Assembly: GCA_016293615.1 (NCBI GenBank) | Contig: JAEDDX010000024.1 | Location: 1 to 35,543, forward strand | DNA: 35,543 nucleotides | Reading direction: 5' to 3' | From: Acetatifactor sp. | GTDB lineage: Bacteria; Bacillota; Clostridia; Lachnospirales; Lachnospiraceae | Shown: positions 7,156 through 16,269 of the stretch, one piece after another | How positions within the stretch are numbered: position 1 is the first letter of the stretch | Layout of the letters: every line of letters starts with the position of its first letter | The notes under the pieces: model-generated | The model's input: the letters and a program-made list of their open reading frames with translations, nothing else | Told to the model about the DNA's origin: nothing | Database searches by the model: none | Made by a program: the position numbers and the translations under genes

Positions 7156-10100
7156 TTACTTTTTGTCCAGATTCTTTGCCGCGGTGGAGAGCATCAGCTT
7201 GATACGGTTTAGCTGGTTTACTTCGCTGGCACCGGGGTCGTAGTCGATGGCGACAATGTTTGACTCGGGGTAAGCCTTGCGAAGGGCCTTGATGACGCCC
7301 TTACCTACTACATGGTTGGGGAGGCATCCGAAGGGCTGTGTACATACAATGTTGGGAACATCGTCATGGATCAGCTCGATCATTTCACCGGTCAAAAACC
7401 ACCCTTCACCGGTCTGGTTTCCGATTGATACGATGGATTCGGCATACCCGGCGATCTCTCTGATGGGTGTGGGAGCAGAGAAGTGTCTGCTCTTTTGAAA
7501 CTCCTTCACGGCTGTCTTTCGCAGGATGTGTTCAATAGCCCAGATGCCGAGGGAGGAAACGAGCGCGGCCTTTTTACCGGTGCCCAGATGGTCCGCCTTA
7601 TATATCTGGTTGTAGAAGCAGTAGAGCATGAAATCGATCAGATCAGGAACCACGGCCTCTGCGCCTTCGCTTTCGAGAAGCTCGACCAGATGATTGTTGC
7701 CGGCCGGGGAGAATTTTACCAGAATCTCGCCGACGATTCCGACACGGGGCTTTTTAATATCACGAAGCTCGATCTTATCAAAGTCGCGGATGATGTCGCG
7801 GCAGAGCTGATTGAATTTCCGTAAGCTTAAGTGCCTGCGTGTGACAAATTCCTTCACGACGGCAAGCCATTTTTGATGAACGGCCTCCACACTTCCGGGA
7901 ACGGCCTCGTAGGGGCGCATCCGATAGACGCACCGCATGAAGATATCGCCAAACTCTGCGGCGAGGGCGGCGCGAATCAGAAGGTTCGCATTTAAGTGGA
8001 ACCCGGGGTTGCTCTCGATGCCGGCCAGATTCAGGGAGATGACGGGAATCTGTTCCATGTCGGCCTTTTTGAGCGCACGTCGGATAAAACCGACATAGTT
8101 GGTGGCACGACATCCGCCGCCGGTCTGTGTCATGATGATCGCAGTCTTGTTCAAGTCGTATTTTCCGGAAAGCAGTGCTTCCATGATCTGACCGACCACC
8201 AGAAGGGAAGGATAGCACGCATCGTTGTTTACATATTTCAGGCCGACATCTACGGAATGCTTGTTGTCATTGTTCAGTACCACAAAGTTGTAGCCGCAGG
8301 ATGCAAAAGCAGGTTCAAAGATCTCGAAATGAATCGGTGACATCTGCGGGCAGATGATGGTGTAATCCCTGCGCATTTCCTCGGTAAACATCACACGCTC
8401 GACGGCCGAGGAACGGATGGTGCGCTCTTTCTTCTGCTTCTCGCGAACCTTGATCGCGGAGAGCAGGGAGCGAATGCGGATCCTTGCGGCGCCGAGGTTG
8501 TTGACCTCGTCGATCTTTAAGCAGGTGTATATTTTGTCGGCGCCGGAGAGGATATCATTCACCTGGTCGGTGGTCACGGCATCCAGTCCGCAGCCGAAGG
8601 AGTTAAGCTGAATCAGGTCAAGATTCTCCACCGTTTTGACATAGCTTGCCGCGGCATACAGTCTGGAGTGGTACATCCACTGGTCGGAGACGATCAGCGG
8701 ACGCTCCGGCCTGCCCAGATGGGAGATGGAATCCTCCGTCAGAACCGCAAGGTCAAAGGAGGTAATGAGCTCCGGAATACCGTGATTGATCTCCGGATCA
8801 ATGTGATAGGGACGGCCTGCGAGGACGATGCCGCGCTTGCCGGTCTCTTCGAGGTATTTTAAGGTCTCCTCGCCTTTTTTCATGATATCCTCACGGACCA
8901 GGGCGAGCTCGTCCCAGGCGGCGGAGGCAGCTTCCTTTACTTCTTTAGCGGGAAGTTCGGCAAACTCCTTTAACAGGGCCATCGTTACGGTGCCAAGGTC
9001 GCGGAAGGAAAGGAACGGATTGCGCAGGCGCATCTGACCGCCTGTGATCTCCTCCACATTGTTCTTGATATTTTCGGAATAAGAGGTCACGATAGGGCAG
9101 TTATAGTGGTTGTTTGCGCCCTCCACCTCGTCGCGCTCGTAGAACACGGCAGGGTAGAAGATAAAATCCACATTCTGCCTGATCAGCCAGGTGACATGAC
9201 CGTGCGCAAGCTTCGCGGGATAGCACTCGGACTCGCTGGGGATGGATTCAATGCCGAGCTCATAGATCTTACGGTTGGAGCCGGGAGAAAGAATCACGCG
9301 GTAGCCTAATTTTGTGAAAAATACATGCCAGAACGGGTAGTTCTCGTACATATTCAGGACTCTGGGAATACCGACGGTACCGCGGGGCGCCTTGTCGGGC
9401 TCCAGGGCCGGATAGGAGAAGAGCCTCTGCATCTTGTATTCAAACAGGTTCGGAACATTGGAAGCATTCTTCTGACCGCCGATGCCCCGCTCGCAGCGGT
9501 TGCCGGAGACATAGGTACGACCGCCGGAGAACTTGTTGACGGTGAGACGGCAGTTGTTGGTACAGCCGCGGCATTTCGCCATGCTGGTCTCGTATTTGAG
9601 CTCACAGAGCTTCTCGTAGCTAAGCATCTGTGTCTCGTACCCTGACTCATAACGCTCACGGGCGATCAGCGCAGCACCGAAGGCGCCCATGATGCCTGCA
9701 ATGTCGGGACGAATGGCTTCACAGCCTGCGATGCGCTCGAAGCTTCGCAGTACGGCGTCGTTGTAGAAGGTACCGCCCTGCACGACGATGTTTTTGCCAA
9801 GCTCAGAGGCGTCGGATACCTTGATTACCTTGAAAAGGGCGTTTTTGATGACGGAATAGGCAAGTCCGGCAGAGATGTCGGCGACGCTGGCACCTTCCTT
9901 CTGTGCCTGTTTTACCTTGGAATTCATGAATACGGTACAGCGGGTGCCAAGGTCGATCGGGTGCTTTGCGAAGAGCGCAGCCTTTGCAAAGTCCTGTACG
10001 CTGTAGTTCAGGGATTTCGCGAAGGTCTCGATAAAGGAGCCGCAGCCGGACGAGCAGGCTTCATTCAGCTGCACGCTGTCCACGGTCTGGTTCTTGATCT

Positions 10101-11397
10101 TGATGCATTTCATGTCCTGACCGCCGATATCGAGGATACAGTCGACCTTCGGGTCGAAGAACGCGGCGGCATAGTAGTGCGCAACGGTCTCAACCTCGCC
10201 GTCATCGAGCAAAAAGGCAGCTTTCATCAGTGCTTCCCCGTAGCCGGTGGAGCAGGAGCGCACGATCTTGACATCGGCGGGAAGCTGTGCATAGATTTCC
10301 TTGAGCGAGCGGATGGCTGTCTTGAGAGGGCTGCCGTCGTTGCTGCTGTAGAAGGAATAGAGCAGAGAACCGTCCTCGCCGACCAGAGCGATTTTGGTCG
10401 TGGTGGAGCCGGCGTCAATACCGAGGTAGGCATTGCCGTGATAAGAGGCAAGGTCTGCGGTGCCGACGCGGTGCGCCTCGTGACGCTTTTTGAACGCATC
10501 ATAAGAAGCCTCGTCCGCAAAGAGAGGCTCCATTCGCTCGACTTCGAATTCCATATGTATCTCGCAGGAAAGCTTACCAACCATTTCCTCCAGAGAAAAT
10601 GTGACATCCTCCCCGGCGTTCAACGCGGAGCCGATGGCTGCAAAGAGGTGAGAGTTGTCCGTATCGATGATATGCTCCTCATCCAGCTTCAGGGTGCGGA
10701 TAAAAGCAGCCTTAAGTTCAGAGAGGAAGTGAAGCGGTCCGCCCAGAAAGGCAACATGACCGCGGATGGGCTTACCGCAGGCAAGGCCGGAGATGGTCTG
10801 GTTGACCACGGCCTGGAAAATGGATGCGGCGAGGTCTTCCTTGGTTGCGCCCTCGTTGATCAACGGCTGAATATCGGTTTTGGCGAAGACGCCGCATCTT
10901 GCCGCGATGGTATAGAGAGAACTGTAACCTTTGGCGTATTCATTTAAGCCGGAAGCATCGGTCTGCAGCAGGGACGCCATCTGGTCGATGAAGGAACCGG
11001 TACCGCCTGCGCAGATACCGTTCATTCGCTGCTCTACATTGCCGCCCTCGAAATAGATGATTTTCGCATCCTCGCCGCCCAACTCGATGGCGACATCAGT
11101 TTTGGGGGCAAGCTCTTTCAATGCAGTTGCTACCGCGATGACCTCCTGCGTAAAGGGGACGCCCAGGTGATTTGCCAGAGTGAGTCCGCCCGAGCCCGTG
11201 ATCATGGGATGCAGGGAGATGTTGCCGAGTTCGGAGAAGGCCTTCTGCAGCAGGGCGGAGAGCGTTTCTCTGATGTTGGCAAAATGCCGCTCATAGTCCG
11301 AGAAGAGGATTGTGTGGTTTTCATCCAGAATAGCGATCTTGACGGTCGTGGAACCGATGTCAATGCCAAGAGTGCAGACTTTGTCAGTTTGGTTCAT
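7156..11397 (-). CDS. Double activase / 2-hydroxyacyl-CoA dehydratase-like fusion protein
   Basis: A 1413-residue protein of a type widespread in Clostridia. It has two BadF/BadG/BcrA/BcrD-type (HgdC-like) ATPase domains: residues 8-270 (LGIDIGSTTVKIA, C129 in GICAGGTGSF) and 323-585 (LGIDAGSTTTKIALVG, C448 and C452 in NEACSSGCGSF). Then come a CxxCxxxC cluster (C609, C612, C616), a DUF2229-like region (about 660-900) and a C-terminal HgdB/dehydratase-like region. Cysteines in the activase domains would bind a [4Fe-4S] cluster for ATP-driven electron transfer. The substrate is unknown; it may serve radical dehydration or reduction. A GGAGGT site precedes the ATG at 11397. It is monocistronic and divergent from the export locus. 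Confidence 0.9.
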   Translation of the reverse strand: MNQTDKVCTLGIDIGSTTVKIAILDENHTILFSDYERHFANIRETLSALLQKAFSELGNISLHPMITGSGGLTLANHLGVPFTQEVIAVATALKELAPKTDVAIELGGEDAKIIYFEGGNVEQRMNGICAGGTGSFIDQMASLLQTDASGLNEYAKGYSSLYTIAARCGVFAKTDIQPLINEGATKEDLAASIFQAVVNQTISGLACGKPIRGHVAFLGGPLHFLSELKAAFIRTLKLDEEHIIDTDNSHLFAAIGSALNAGEDVTFSLEEMVGKLSCEIHMEFEVERMEPLFADEASYDAFKKRHEAHRVGTADLASYHGNAYLGIDAGSTTTKIALVGEDGSLLYSFYSSNDGSPLKTAIRSLKEIYAQLPADVKIVRSCSTGYGEALMKAAFLLDDGEVETVAHYYAAAFFDPKVDCILDIGGQDMKCIKIKNQTVDSVQLNEACSSGCGSFIETFAKSLNYSVQDFAKAALFAKHPIDLGTRCTVFMNSKVKQAQKEGASVADISAGLAYSVIKNALFKVIKVSDASELGKNIVVQGGTFYNDAVLRSFERIAGCEAIRPDIAGIMGAFGAALIARERYESGYETQMLSYEKLCELKYETSMAKCRGCTNNCRLTVNKFSGGRTYVSGNRCERGIGGQKNASNVPNLFEYKMQRLFSYPALEPDKAPRGTVGIPRVLNMYENYPFWHVFFTKLGYRVILSPGSNRKIYELGIESIPSESECYPAKLAHGHVTWLIRQNVDFIFYPAVFYERDEVEGANNHYNCPIVTSYSENIKNNVEEITGGQMRLRNPFLSFRDLGTVTMALLKEFAELPAKEVKEAASAAWDELALVREDIMKKGEETLKYLEETGKRGIVLAGRPYHIDPEINHGIPELITSFDLAVLTEDSISHLGRPERPLIVSDQWMYHSRLYAAASYVKTVENLDLIQLNSFGCGLDAVTTDQVNDILSGADKIYTCLKIDEVNNLGAARIRIRSLLSAIKVREKQKKERTIRSSAVERVMFTEEMRRDYTIICPQMSPIHFEIFEPAFASCGYNFVVLNNDNKHSVDVGLKYVNNDACYPSLLVVGQIMEALLSGKYDLNKTAIIMTQTGGGCRATNYVGFIRRALKKADMEQIPVISLNLAGIESNPGFHLNANLLIRAALAAEFGDIFMRCVYRMRPYEAVPGSVEAVHQKWLAVVKEFVTRRHLSLRKFNQLCRDIIRDFDKIELRDIKKPRVGIVGEILVKFSPAGNNHLVELLESEGAEAVVPDLIDFMLYCFYNQIYKADHLGTGKKAALVSSLGIWAIEHILRKTAVKEFQKSRHFSAPTPIREIAGYAESIVSIGNQTGEGWFLTGEMIELIHDDVPNIVCTQPFGCLPNHVVGKGVIKALRKAYPESNIVAIDYDPGASEVNQLNRIKLMLSTAAKNLDKK

Positions 11398-11412
11398 AGG
11401 GTATTACCTCCC

Positions 11413-11457
11413 GCCTTTTCCATAGCCTATGCGGACATGCGGAAGGCTATGAAAGGC
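11413..11457 (-). promoter_or_regulatory. Leader hairpin before the double-activase gene
   Basis: Bases 11413-11428 and 11444-11457 are complementary over 14 bp apart from a 2-nt bulge, with a 15-nt loop. In the minus-strand transcript this hairpin sits directly 5' of the GGAGGT ribosome site and could affect translation or mRNA stability. No known riboswitch class is recognised. Confidence 0.45.
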
Positions 11458-11477
11458 TGATGTTTTGATTGTAAACA

Positions 11478-11631
11478 AATTTCGTAACTGTTCAGAGCCA
11501 ACCTCCAAAATGCTTTGCATTTCGTCGGTGTGGCGTATCCGCCAAATAAGATTTCAAAAACAGTCTTAAAAATGCAAGCATTTTTCACCTGTTTTATGAA
11601 ATTTTGCTTGGCTCTGAACAGGTACCAAATT
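11478..11631. repeat. 154-bp imperfect inverted-repeat element (MITE-like)
   Basis: Terminal arms 11478-11500 and 11609-11631 are complementary at 21 of 23 positions (core CTGTTCAGAGCCA). Inside lies a second complementary pair around TGCTTTGCATTT and AAATGCAAGCA. No open reading frame is present. It lies in the divergent intergenic region 11398-11897 between the activase gene and the export locus. Either a miniature inverted-repeat transposable element or a large regulatory hairpin is possible; target-site duplication is not obvious. Confidence 0.6.
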
Positions 11632-11786
11632 TCAATGAATCAATATATTATACGACAGCGAAGGGGAAAAAGCAACGCGAAAAGCGCGAAGCGTGCCATT
11701 ATTTAGAAAGTGTTTAGAATGATGAATGGGTAGAAAAGTTCGAAAATTTACAGAAAAATTTGATTTATACAGAAAAAAGGGAATAG

Positions 11787-11815
11787 TTGAAATATTTTGG
11801 CGTATATGGTAGAAT
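11787..11815 (+). promoter_or_regulatory. Promoter of the export/fibre operon
   Basis: The -35 TTGAAA (11787-11792) and -10 TAGAAT (11810-11815) are separated by exactly 17 nt, and TGG precedes the -10 (extended -10). It lies 83 bases before the first gene at 11898. The segment TATATGGTAGAAT nearly matches the promoter at 22858-22886. Confidence 0.75.
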
Positions 11816-11897
11816 AAAATCAAAATATGGATTACTATGCACTTTTTTGAGTTTGCCCGATGCGGTGCCGTTAGGAACAATGGAAGGAGGGAGCCCG

Positions 11898-12812
11898 ATG
11901 AGAATGTCAACACGATGGAAACGTAAGTGGATACTCGCCCTGCTTGTCCTTCTGATTGCGGCTGCGTCCATGACTACGGCGACCTTCGCCTGGTATATTT
12001 ATCAGACAAGCGCACATACCACAAGCATACATATGGCGGTGGGCACGGGTGCCACGCTTCAGATATCGACGGATAAGGACGATACGGCTTCCTTCCGTTC
12101 CAAGACAGAGATGAAATCCTTCAACGGCAGGCTAAACCCTGTTTCCACCAACAGGATCACGGGGGGCTTCCAGAGGGCGCAGGCGTACCATTTTACGGAG
12201 GGTACCGCTGAGAGACCTTTCATGCTGGCGAAGTTCTTCGAGCCCAGTGTGGAGAATGTGGATTATTATAAGACAACACTGTATCTTCGCGCCAACGGTG
12301 AGAAGAGAGGCATATATGTGTCTGCGATAGACGGAGATGACGCCGATGCATCCAAACCGATCAAGACGGCCATCCGGGTCGGCCTGGTCGTTCATGAGCC
12401 GGGCTTCTACGGTGAGGTCACGGATGCGGACAGGGACCGGGTGAAGGAATTCATTTTTGAACTGAGCAGTGAAAGCAATACGACCGGCAGATACAACACC
12501 TACTACGGCGAGCCCGGCCATGTGCTTGACTGCGACAAAACGGATGGCTCCACGGTTTTGTTTGACGCTCTGCTGACGGAAGACAACTACTGCGATTATG
12601 ACGAAACGACCGGCTATGTCACACTCAAACCCAATACGGTGGAACTGCTTCGGCTGGGAAGTGATGATCCCAATGATCCCAAGGCGTTCTGCGCTCCGGT
12701 TCAGATCGATGTCTATGTCTGGCTCGAGGGCTGCGACATAGACTGCACCGAGAATCTGCTGGGAGCGACGCTGGAGAATCTGGCACTTCACTTTGCCGGT
12801 GAGAATCAGTAG
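11898..12812 (+). CDS. SipW-type exported protein 1 (TasA-like subunit candidate)
   Basis: A 304-residue exported protein. The basic N-terminus, hydrophobic stretch and TTATFAWY (A31-W32) match the SipW-cognate signal peptide class, like TasA/CalY, with cleavage expected near A31. The mature part starts with IYQTSAHTTSIHMAVGTGAT and is probably beta-rich. Near the C-terminus stands VYVWLEGCDIDCTENLLG (W at about residue 275), a motif shared with several neighbours. Several cysteines could form a disulfide. The start at 11898 follows GGAAGGAGG and replaces an upstream ATG (11787) that overlaps the promoter. It is first in an operon with the next gene 14 bases on. The exact role (fibre subunit, cap or anchor) is inferred from context. 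Confidence 0.85.
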   Translation: MRMSTRWKRKWILALLVLLIAAASMTTATFAWYIYQTSAHTTSIHMAVGTGATLQISTDKDDTASFRSKTEMKSFNGRLNPVSTNRITGGFQRAQAYHFTEGTAERPFMLAKFFEPSVENVDYYKTTLYLRANGEKRGIYVSAIDGDDADASKPIKTAIRVGLVVHEPGFYGEVTDADRDRVKEFIFELSSESNTTGRYNTYYGEPGHVLDCDKTDGSTVLFDALLTEDNYCDYDETTGYVTLKPNTVELLRLGSDDPNDPKAFCAPVQIDVYVWLEGCDIDCTENLLGATLENLALHFAGENQ

Positions 12813-12826
12813 GCGGAGGTGGAAGT

Positions 12827-13651
12827 ATGAAGAAGATGAAACGATTCGGAACCGTCTGGCTTGCAGTGATCTGGGTGCTGATTGCGCTGATCGGACTCGG
12901 CGGGGCAACCTTTGCATGGTTTACCTTCCAACCTGAGACAAATGTGACGCCGATGAGCAGCACCGTCAGCTCCGGCGACACGGCGCTCTATATTTCAACT
13001 TCAGCCGACGAGGAGAGCTTTTCCACGGCTTGTGAGCTGCCGCAGTTTGTCGGCGGCAGTCTGGAGCCGGTTACGACGAATGATCTGACAAGATTTTACC
13101 AGGCGACCATGCAGGACCGAAACGGAATCTCTTACCGGTTTCGCGAGGTCACGGATTCCCTTGACACCAAGGTGCTGCACGGAGTTTTGTACCTGCAGAG
13201 CCTGAAGGACAACTGCGATGTCTATTTTTACCGTCCCTCCATGGGAGTCGGTACCGATATGCAGACTCTGGCGGCACTCCGGCTCGGAATGCGTATCGTG
13301 ACCGCGGAGGGGATCCAAACCTATATTTTCAGGCTGGATCAGATGGGAGATACCTCGGGAGCGCAGTCTGTCACTACGGTTTCGACTCCGGGAAGTATCG
13401 TGGCAGGAATTTCTGCCGACGGTTCTCCGGTCTTTGTGCCGGATATTGCAGTTGACCCGGGAGCGTATTTTGCGGACACCAATAAAACGGAGCCCGGCCC
13501 CGGACTTTCCCCTCTTTGCACTATTCAGGCGAAAGAGATCGCACAGGTAGAGTACTGGCTTTACCTGGAGGGCTGCGATGAGAACTGCATCAATTCCGTG
13601 CAGAATATCGAAACGGTGCTTCAGCTTTCCTTCGCCGGCGTCAGCCGTTAA
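12827..13651 (+). CDS. SipW-type exported protein 2
   Basis: A 274-residue exported protein. The signal is MKKMKRFGTV followed by a hydrophobic run and GGATFAWF (A30-W31), the SipW-cognate class. The C-terminal motif is YWLYLEGCDENCINSVQN (about residues 243-260), related to the WLEGxDxxC motif of protein 1. The middle has repeated beta-strand-like stretches with DTKVLHGVLYLQSLKDNCDVYFY, resembling the 'TTLYLRANGEKRGIYV' region of protein 1, so the two are paralogues. GGCGGAGG precedes the start. It follows protein 1 by 14 bases; a 139-base gap with tandem repeats separates it from the next gene. Function is inferred from the family pattern only. Confidence 0.85.
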   Translation: MKKMKRFGTVWLAVIWVLIALIGLGGATFAWFTFQPETNVTPMSSTVSSGDTALYISTSADEESFSTACELPQFVGGSLEPVTTNDLTRFYQATMQDRNGISYRFREVTDSLDTKVLHGVLYLQSLKDNCDVYFYRPSMGVGTDMQTLAALRLGMRIVTAEGIQTYIFRLDQMGDTSGAQSVTTVSTPGSIVAGISADGSPVFVPDIAVDPGAYFADTNKTEPGPGLSPLCTIQAKEIAQVEYWLYLEGCDENCINSVQNIETVLQLSFAGVSR

Positions 13652-13727
13652 CGCCTGAACCTGCGGATAGAATTTGTCCGAGCTGTTTTGCAGGAATCAT
13701 TTTACAATCATTTTGTTTACAAACATT

Positions 13728-13778
13728 TTGATAGAGAATTTGCTTGATAGAAAATTTTGATAGAAAACTTTGATAGGA
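13728..13778 (+). repeat. Tandem 13-nt repeats (TTGATAGAAAATT) in intergenic gap
   Basis: Four copies of TTGATAGAAAATT or close variants start at 13728, 13744, 13757 and 13770; the last is cut short by the ribosome site. The gap 13652-13790 holds no gene. The repeats could be protein-binding sites or a replication-slippage product. Confidence 0.7.
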
Positions 13779-13790
13779 AGGAGAGACCCC

Positions 13791-14657
13791 ATGAAGCGAG
13801 TCGGAACATACCTGAAAGCTACATATCTGTTCGTTACGACGTTTACAGTGCTTCTGTCCTTGGGAACGGCGACCTACGCATGGTTTTCCGTAAACATGGT
13901 CGTGAAGACCAATCAGGTTTCCGCCCGAACCAATGTCGATACCGTGAGCCTTCTCCTGAGCACGGCGGGTGGTGGTTCCTTTCAGGGAAGCGCGGTTGCG
14001 AATCTGACGCAGGTGAACAGTCACCCCGTAAACGAGCTTTATCCGGTCTCTACGGCAGATTTGAGAAATTATGTCTTCAGTCCCGGCACTGTGGAAGGGA
14101 AGGCAAAATATTTCGAGAAGGTCGAGGACGAAAAATATATCTATCACGGCAGAATCTATGTGAAAGCCGAGGCGACCGCACAGCACGGGAACGCCAGGAT
14201 GGCGCTTTTCCTGGATGAGAGCATCCAAAACGGCGGAGCTTTTCTTATGAATGCCGGGGCTGTCCCGAATGCAGCGCGCCTGGGAATCCTGATCGATCAT
14301 GCGAACCCGGTCATTTTGAGATTCGGTGATACCGAGAATCCCGCAGGGGAGCGGGAGAACAACACCTACCCGGACGATACGCTGATGGAGGCGGGAAATG
14401 TTCTGGTCATGGATGAGAACGGTACTGTCAAGGCGGTAAAGGATCCTTCCGTGAACTATCAGAATTACCTGGTTCCGGAGGCCGGCGTCTTTTCATCGAC
14501 CGTACCGCTTTGTTATCTGAATCTGAATCAGATCTATGTGCTGGATGTCTTTTTCTATGTGGAAGGGTGCGACCCGGACTGCACGGACTATATTGAGAAT
14601 ATCGATTTTGACTTTCAGATTGGCCTGTACGGTATTCTGACTGAGGAGGTGCCCTGA
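13791..14657 (+). CDS. SipW-type exported protein 3
   Basis: A 288-residue exported protein with the signal motif GTATYAWF (A30-W31), SipW-cognate class. The mature part begins SVNMVVKTNQVSARTNVDTV. The C-terminal relative of the family motif is FFYVEGCDPDCTDYIENI (about residues 254-271). It belongs to the same paralogous family as its neighbours: each has YxGxxY/YLxA strands in the middle and the acidic-cysteine motif near the end. AGGAAGGAG precedes the ATG at 13791, which is preferred to in-frame ATGs upstream (13770) that lie in the repeat tract. Its stop overlaps the next start (ATGA), so the two are coupled. Confidence 0.85.
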   Translation: MKRVGTYLKATYLFVTTFTVLLSLGTATYAWFSVNMVVKTNQVSARTNVDTVSLLLSTAGGGSFQGSAVANLTQVNSHPVNELYPVSTADLRNYVFSPGTVEGKAKYFEKVEDEKYIYHGRIYVKAEATAQHGNARMALFLDESIQNGGAFLMNAGAVPNAARLGILIDHANPVILRFGDTENPAGERENNTYPDDTLMEAGNVLVMDENGTVKAVKDPSVNYQNYLVPEAGVFSSTVPLCYLNLNQIYVLDVFFYVEGCDPDCTDYIENIDFDFQIGLYGILTEEVP

Positions 14658-15457
14658 TGAGTGAAAACAGAAGACAGGACTCTTTTTCGGAACGACAGAA
14701 ACTGACGATATCCCTGCTGCTTGCAGCCATTGCCTTAGTCAGCATCTCGGCTGCATCCTATGCATGGTTTACCATAGCGGATTTCACGAAGGTCTACAGC
14801 ATGAGCATGGAAGTGACCTCGGGAAGCAACCTTCGCTTTGACCTCGACGGGCACAGCGAGTTCGAAGAGTATGTGAAGACCCTGGCGTTTGAACAGATCG
14901 CGGAGCGCATCAGGCGCGAGAAGGGCTTTGATATGCAGCAGGTGCCGCTGAAGCCGGTCACCACGACGGACTGCGGCAGCTTTGCGCTGGAGGACGGTAC
15001 ATTCGTGGCTGCGGACAGCGGAGCCTATCTGTCCTTCAGACTGCACTTTATGGCAACGGAGGATATGATCGTTCATCTGACCTCGGCAAACAGTGAGGCG
15101 GGGAAGGACGGCACTGCAGTCACCTCCTCCAATCAGAGATTGCCGGACGCCATGCGGATTGCCTTTGTGACGGACGGAACCTGCTTCATCTACGACCCGG
15201 GAAGCGGGCCCGAAGCGCAGGGAAACGGAGATGTCAGGACCTTCGGCCTCCTGCCTGCGGACGAGATGGTGCTGAGTCAGGACAATGCATTGTTTGCTTT
15301 GAAAAAGGGAATCGACAAGCCTGTGGATGTCTACATCTGGCTGGAGGGCAGTGACCCTTCGTGCACGGACGCCATCAGAAAGGCTGATTATCAGATTAAG
15401 CTAAGATTTATCGGTACAGACGAGAAGCATAACGTTCTCGATGGCTCCAACCATTGA
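14657..15457 (+). CDS. SipW-type exported protein 4
   Basis: A 266-residue exported protein. A charged 15-residue N-terminus precedes the hydrophobic run and SAASYAWFTI (A36-W37), SipW-cognate class. The mature part includes SMEVTSGSNLRFDLDG. VYIWLEGSDPSCTDAI (about residues 226-241) is the family C-terminal motif. The ATG overlaps the previous stop (ATGA), with GAGGAGGT upstream, showing translational coupling. The signal peptidase gene follows by 45 bases. Subunit identity in a fibre or matrix is an inference from the signal class and neighbours. Confidence 0.85.
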   Translation: MSENRRQDSFSERQKLTISLLLAAIALVSISAASYAWFTIADFTKVYSMSMEVTSGSNLRFDLDGHSEFEEYVKTLAFEQIAERIRREKGFDMQQVPLKPVTTTDCGSFALEDGTFVAADSGAYLSFRLHFMATEDMIVHLTSANSEAGKDGTAVTSSNQRLPDAMRIAFVTDGTCFIYDPGSGPEAQGNGDVRTFGLLPADEMVLSQDNALFALKKGIDKPVDVYIWLEGSDPSCTDAIRKADYQIKLRFIGTDEKHNVLDGSNH

Positions 15458-15502
15458 CGAATGATTCATCTGCCGGAAAAATAAACCATGGAGGGTTATC
15501 TC

Positions 15503-16210
15503 ATGAAAATTCTAAAAAATGTTCTTTCGGTTATGGCAAGTGTACTGCTCTGGGCAATCATTCTGCTCGCGGCATTGTTTGCCTTTACCACACTTGCAAC
15601 GAAGGATTCCAAATCGGTCGCAAATCTTGCAGGGTTCACACCATTGTCGGTAATGTCTGAATCCATGGCACCTACCTTCAACGCAGGCGACCTGATCATC
15701 ATCAAACAGTGTGATACGAAGAAGCTGGAAGCGGGAGACATCATTACCTTCCATACCATCATCAACAACGAATACGCTTTGAACACCCATAGAATCGAAT
15801 CGATTCAGGAGAGCAACGGCCTTCGAAGCTATGTGACCAAGGGTGATAACAATGCGATGGCTGATACGCATATCATTTCCGACGGAGACATCGTCGGCAA
15901 ATATCAGTTCAGACTTCCCAAGATCGGATATGTAATGAACTTCCTGTCCGGAAGCACGGGCTTTTTGATCGTGATCGTCCTTCCGATGCTTCTGTTCTTC
16001 ATTTATCAGATCTACCATCTGATCATGGTAAGCATCAGCCTCAAGAAGGCGATTGCCATCGAACAGGCAGAAGAGGTGGCGAAGGCGACCGGCTCCGACG
16101 CGGATGCGAAGCTGGCAGAGGCACAGGCTGCTCTGGCAGAGGCTCAGAGACTGAAGGAAGAGGCAGAGGCAAAGCTTGCAGCTGCCGAGAAGAAGGCTAC
16201 CGAAGAGTAA
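15503..16210 (+). CDS. SipW-like signal peptidase I (first copy) with coiled-coil tail
   Basis: A 235-residue membrane peptidase of the ER/SipW type. After a first membrane helix (about residues 8-30) the catalytic serine is S54 in VMSESMAPTF. H96 in LNTHRI replaces the lysine of ordinary bacterial signal peptidases, and YVTKGDNNAMAD is the third conserved box. A second membrane helix lies at about 155-180. The last 45 residues (AKLAEAQAALAEAQRLKEEA) form an Ala/Glu-rich coiled coil that should be cytoplasmic, an unusual addition. The start at 15503 is chosen because GGAGGG stands 8 nt upstream. It likely cleaves the SipW-type signals of its neighbours. Confidence 0.92.
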   Translation: MKILKNVLSVMASVLLWAIILLAALFAFTTLATKDSKSVANLAGFTPLSVMSESMAPTFNAGDLIIIKQCDTKKLEAGDIITFHTIINNEYALNTHRIESIQESNGLRSYVTKGDNNAMADTHIISDGDIVGKYQFRLPKIGYVMNFLSGSTGFLIVIVLPMLLFFIYQIYHLIMVSISLKKAIAIEQAEEVAKATGSDADAKLAEAQAALAEAQRLKEEAEAKLAAAEKKATEE

Positions 16211-16269
16211 GAAACCACTACGAGAGAGATTTGTGACACCGTGAGGGTGCATGAGTCGGGAGGCAGAAT

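Noticed and set aside
9961..10947. 328-codon plus-strand open frame inside the double-activase gene.
   Set aside because: It lies opposite conserved activase motifs and has no recognisable domain; the minus-strand gene is certain.
11787..11897. N-terminal extension of exported protein 1 from an ATG at 11787.
   Set aside because: This ATG lies on the promoter -35 box and has no ribosome site; the ATG at 11898 has GGAAGGAGG and starts a proper signal peptide.
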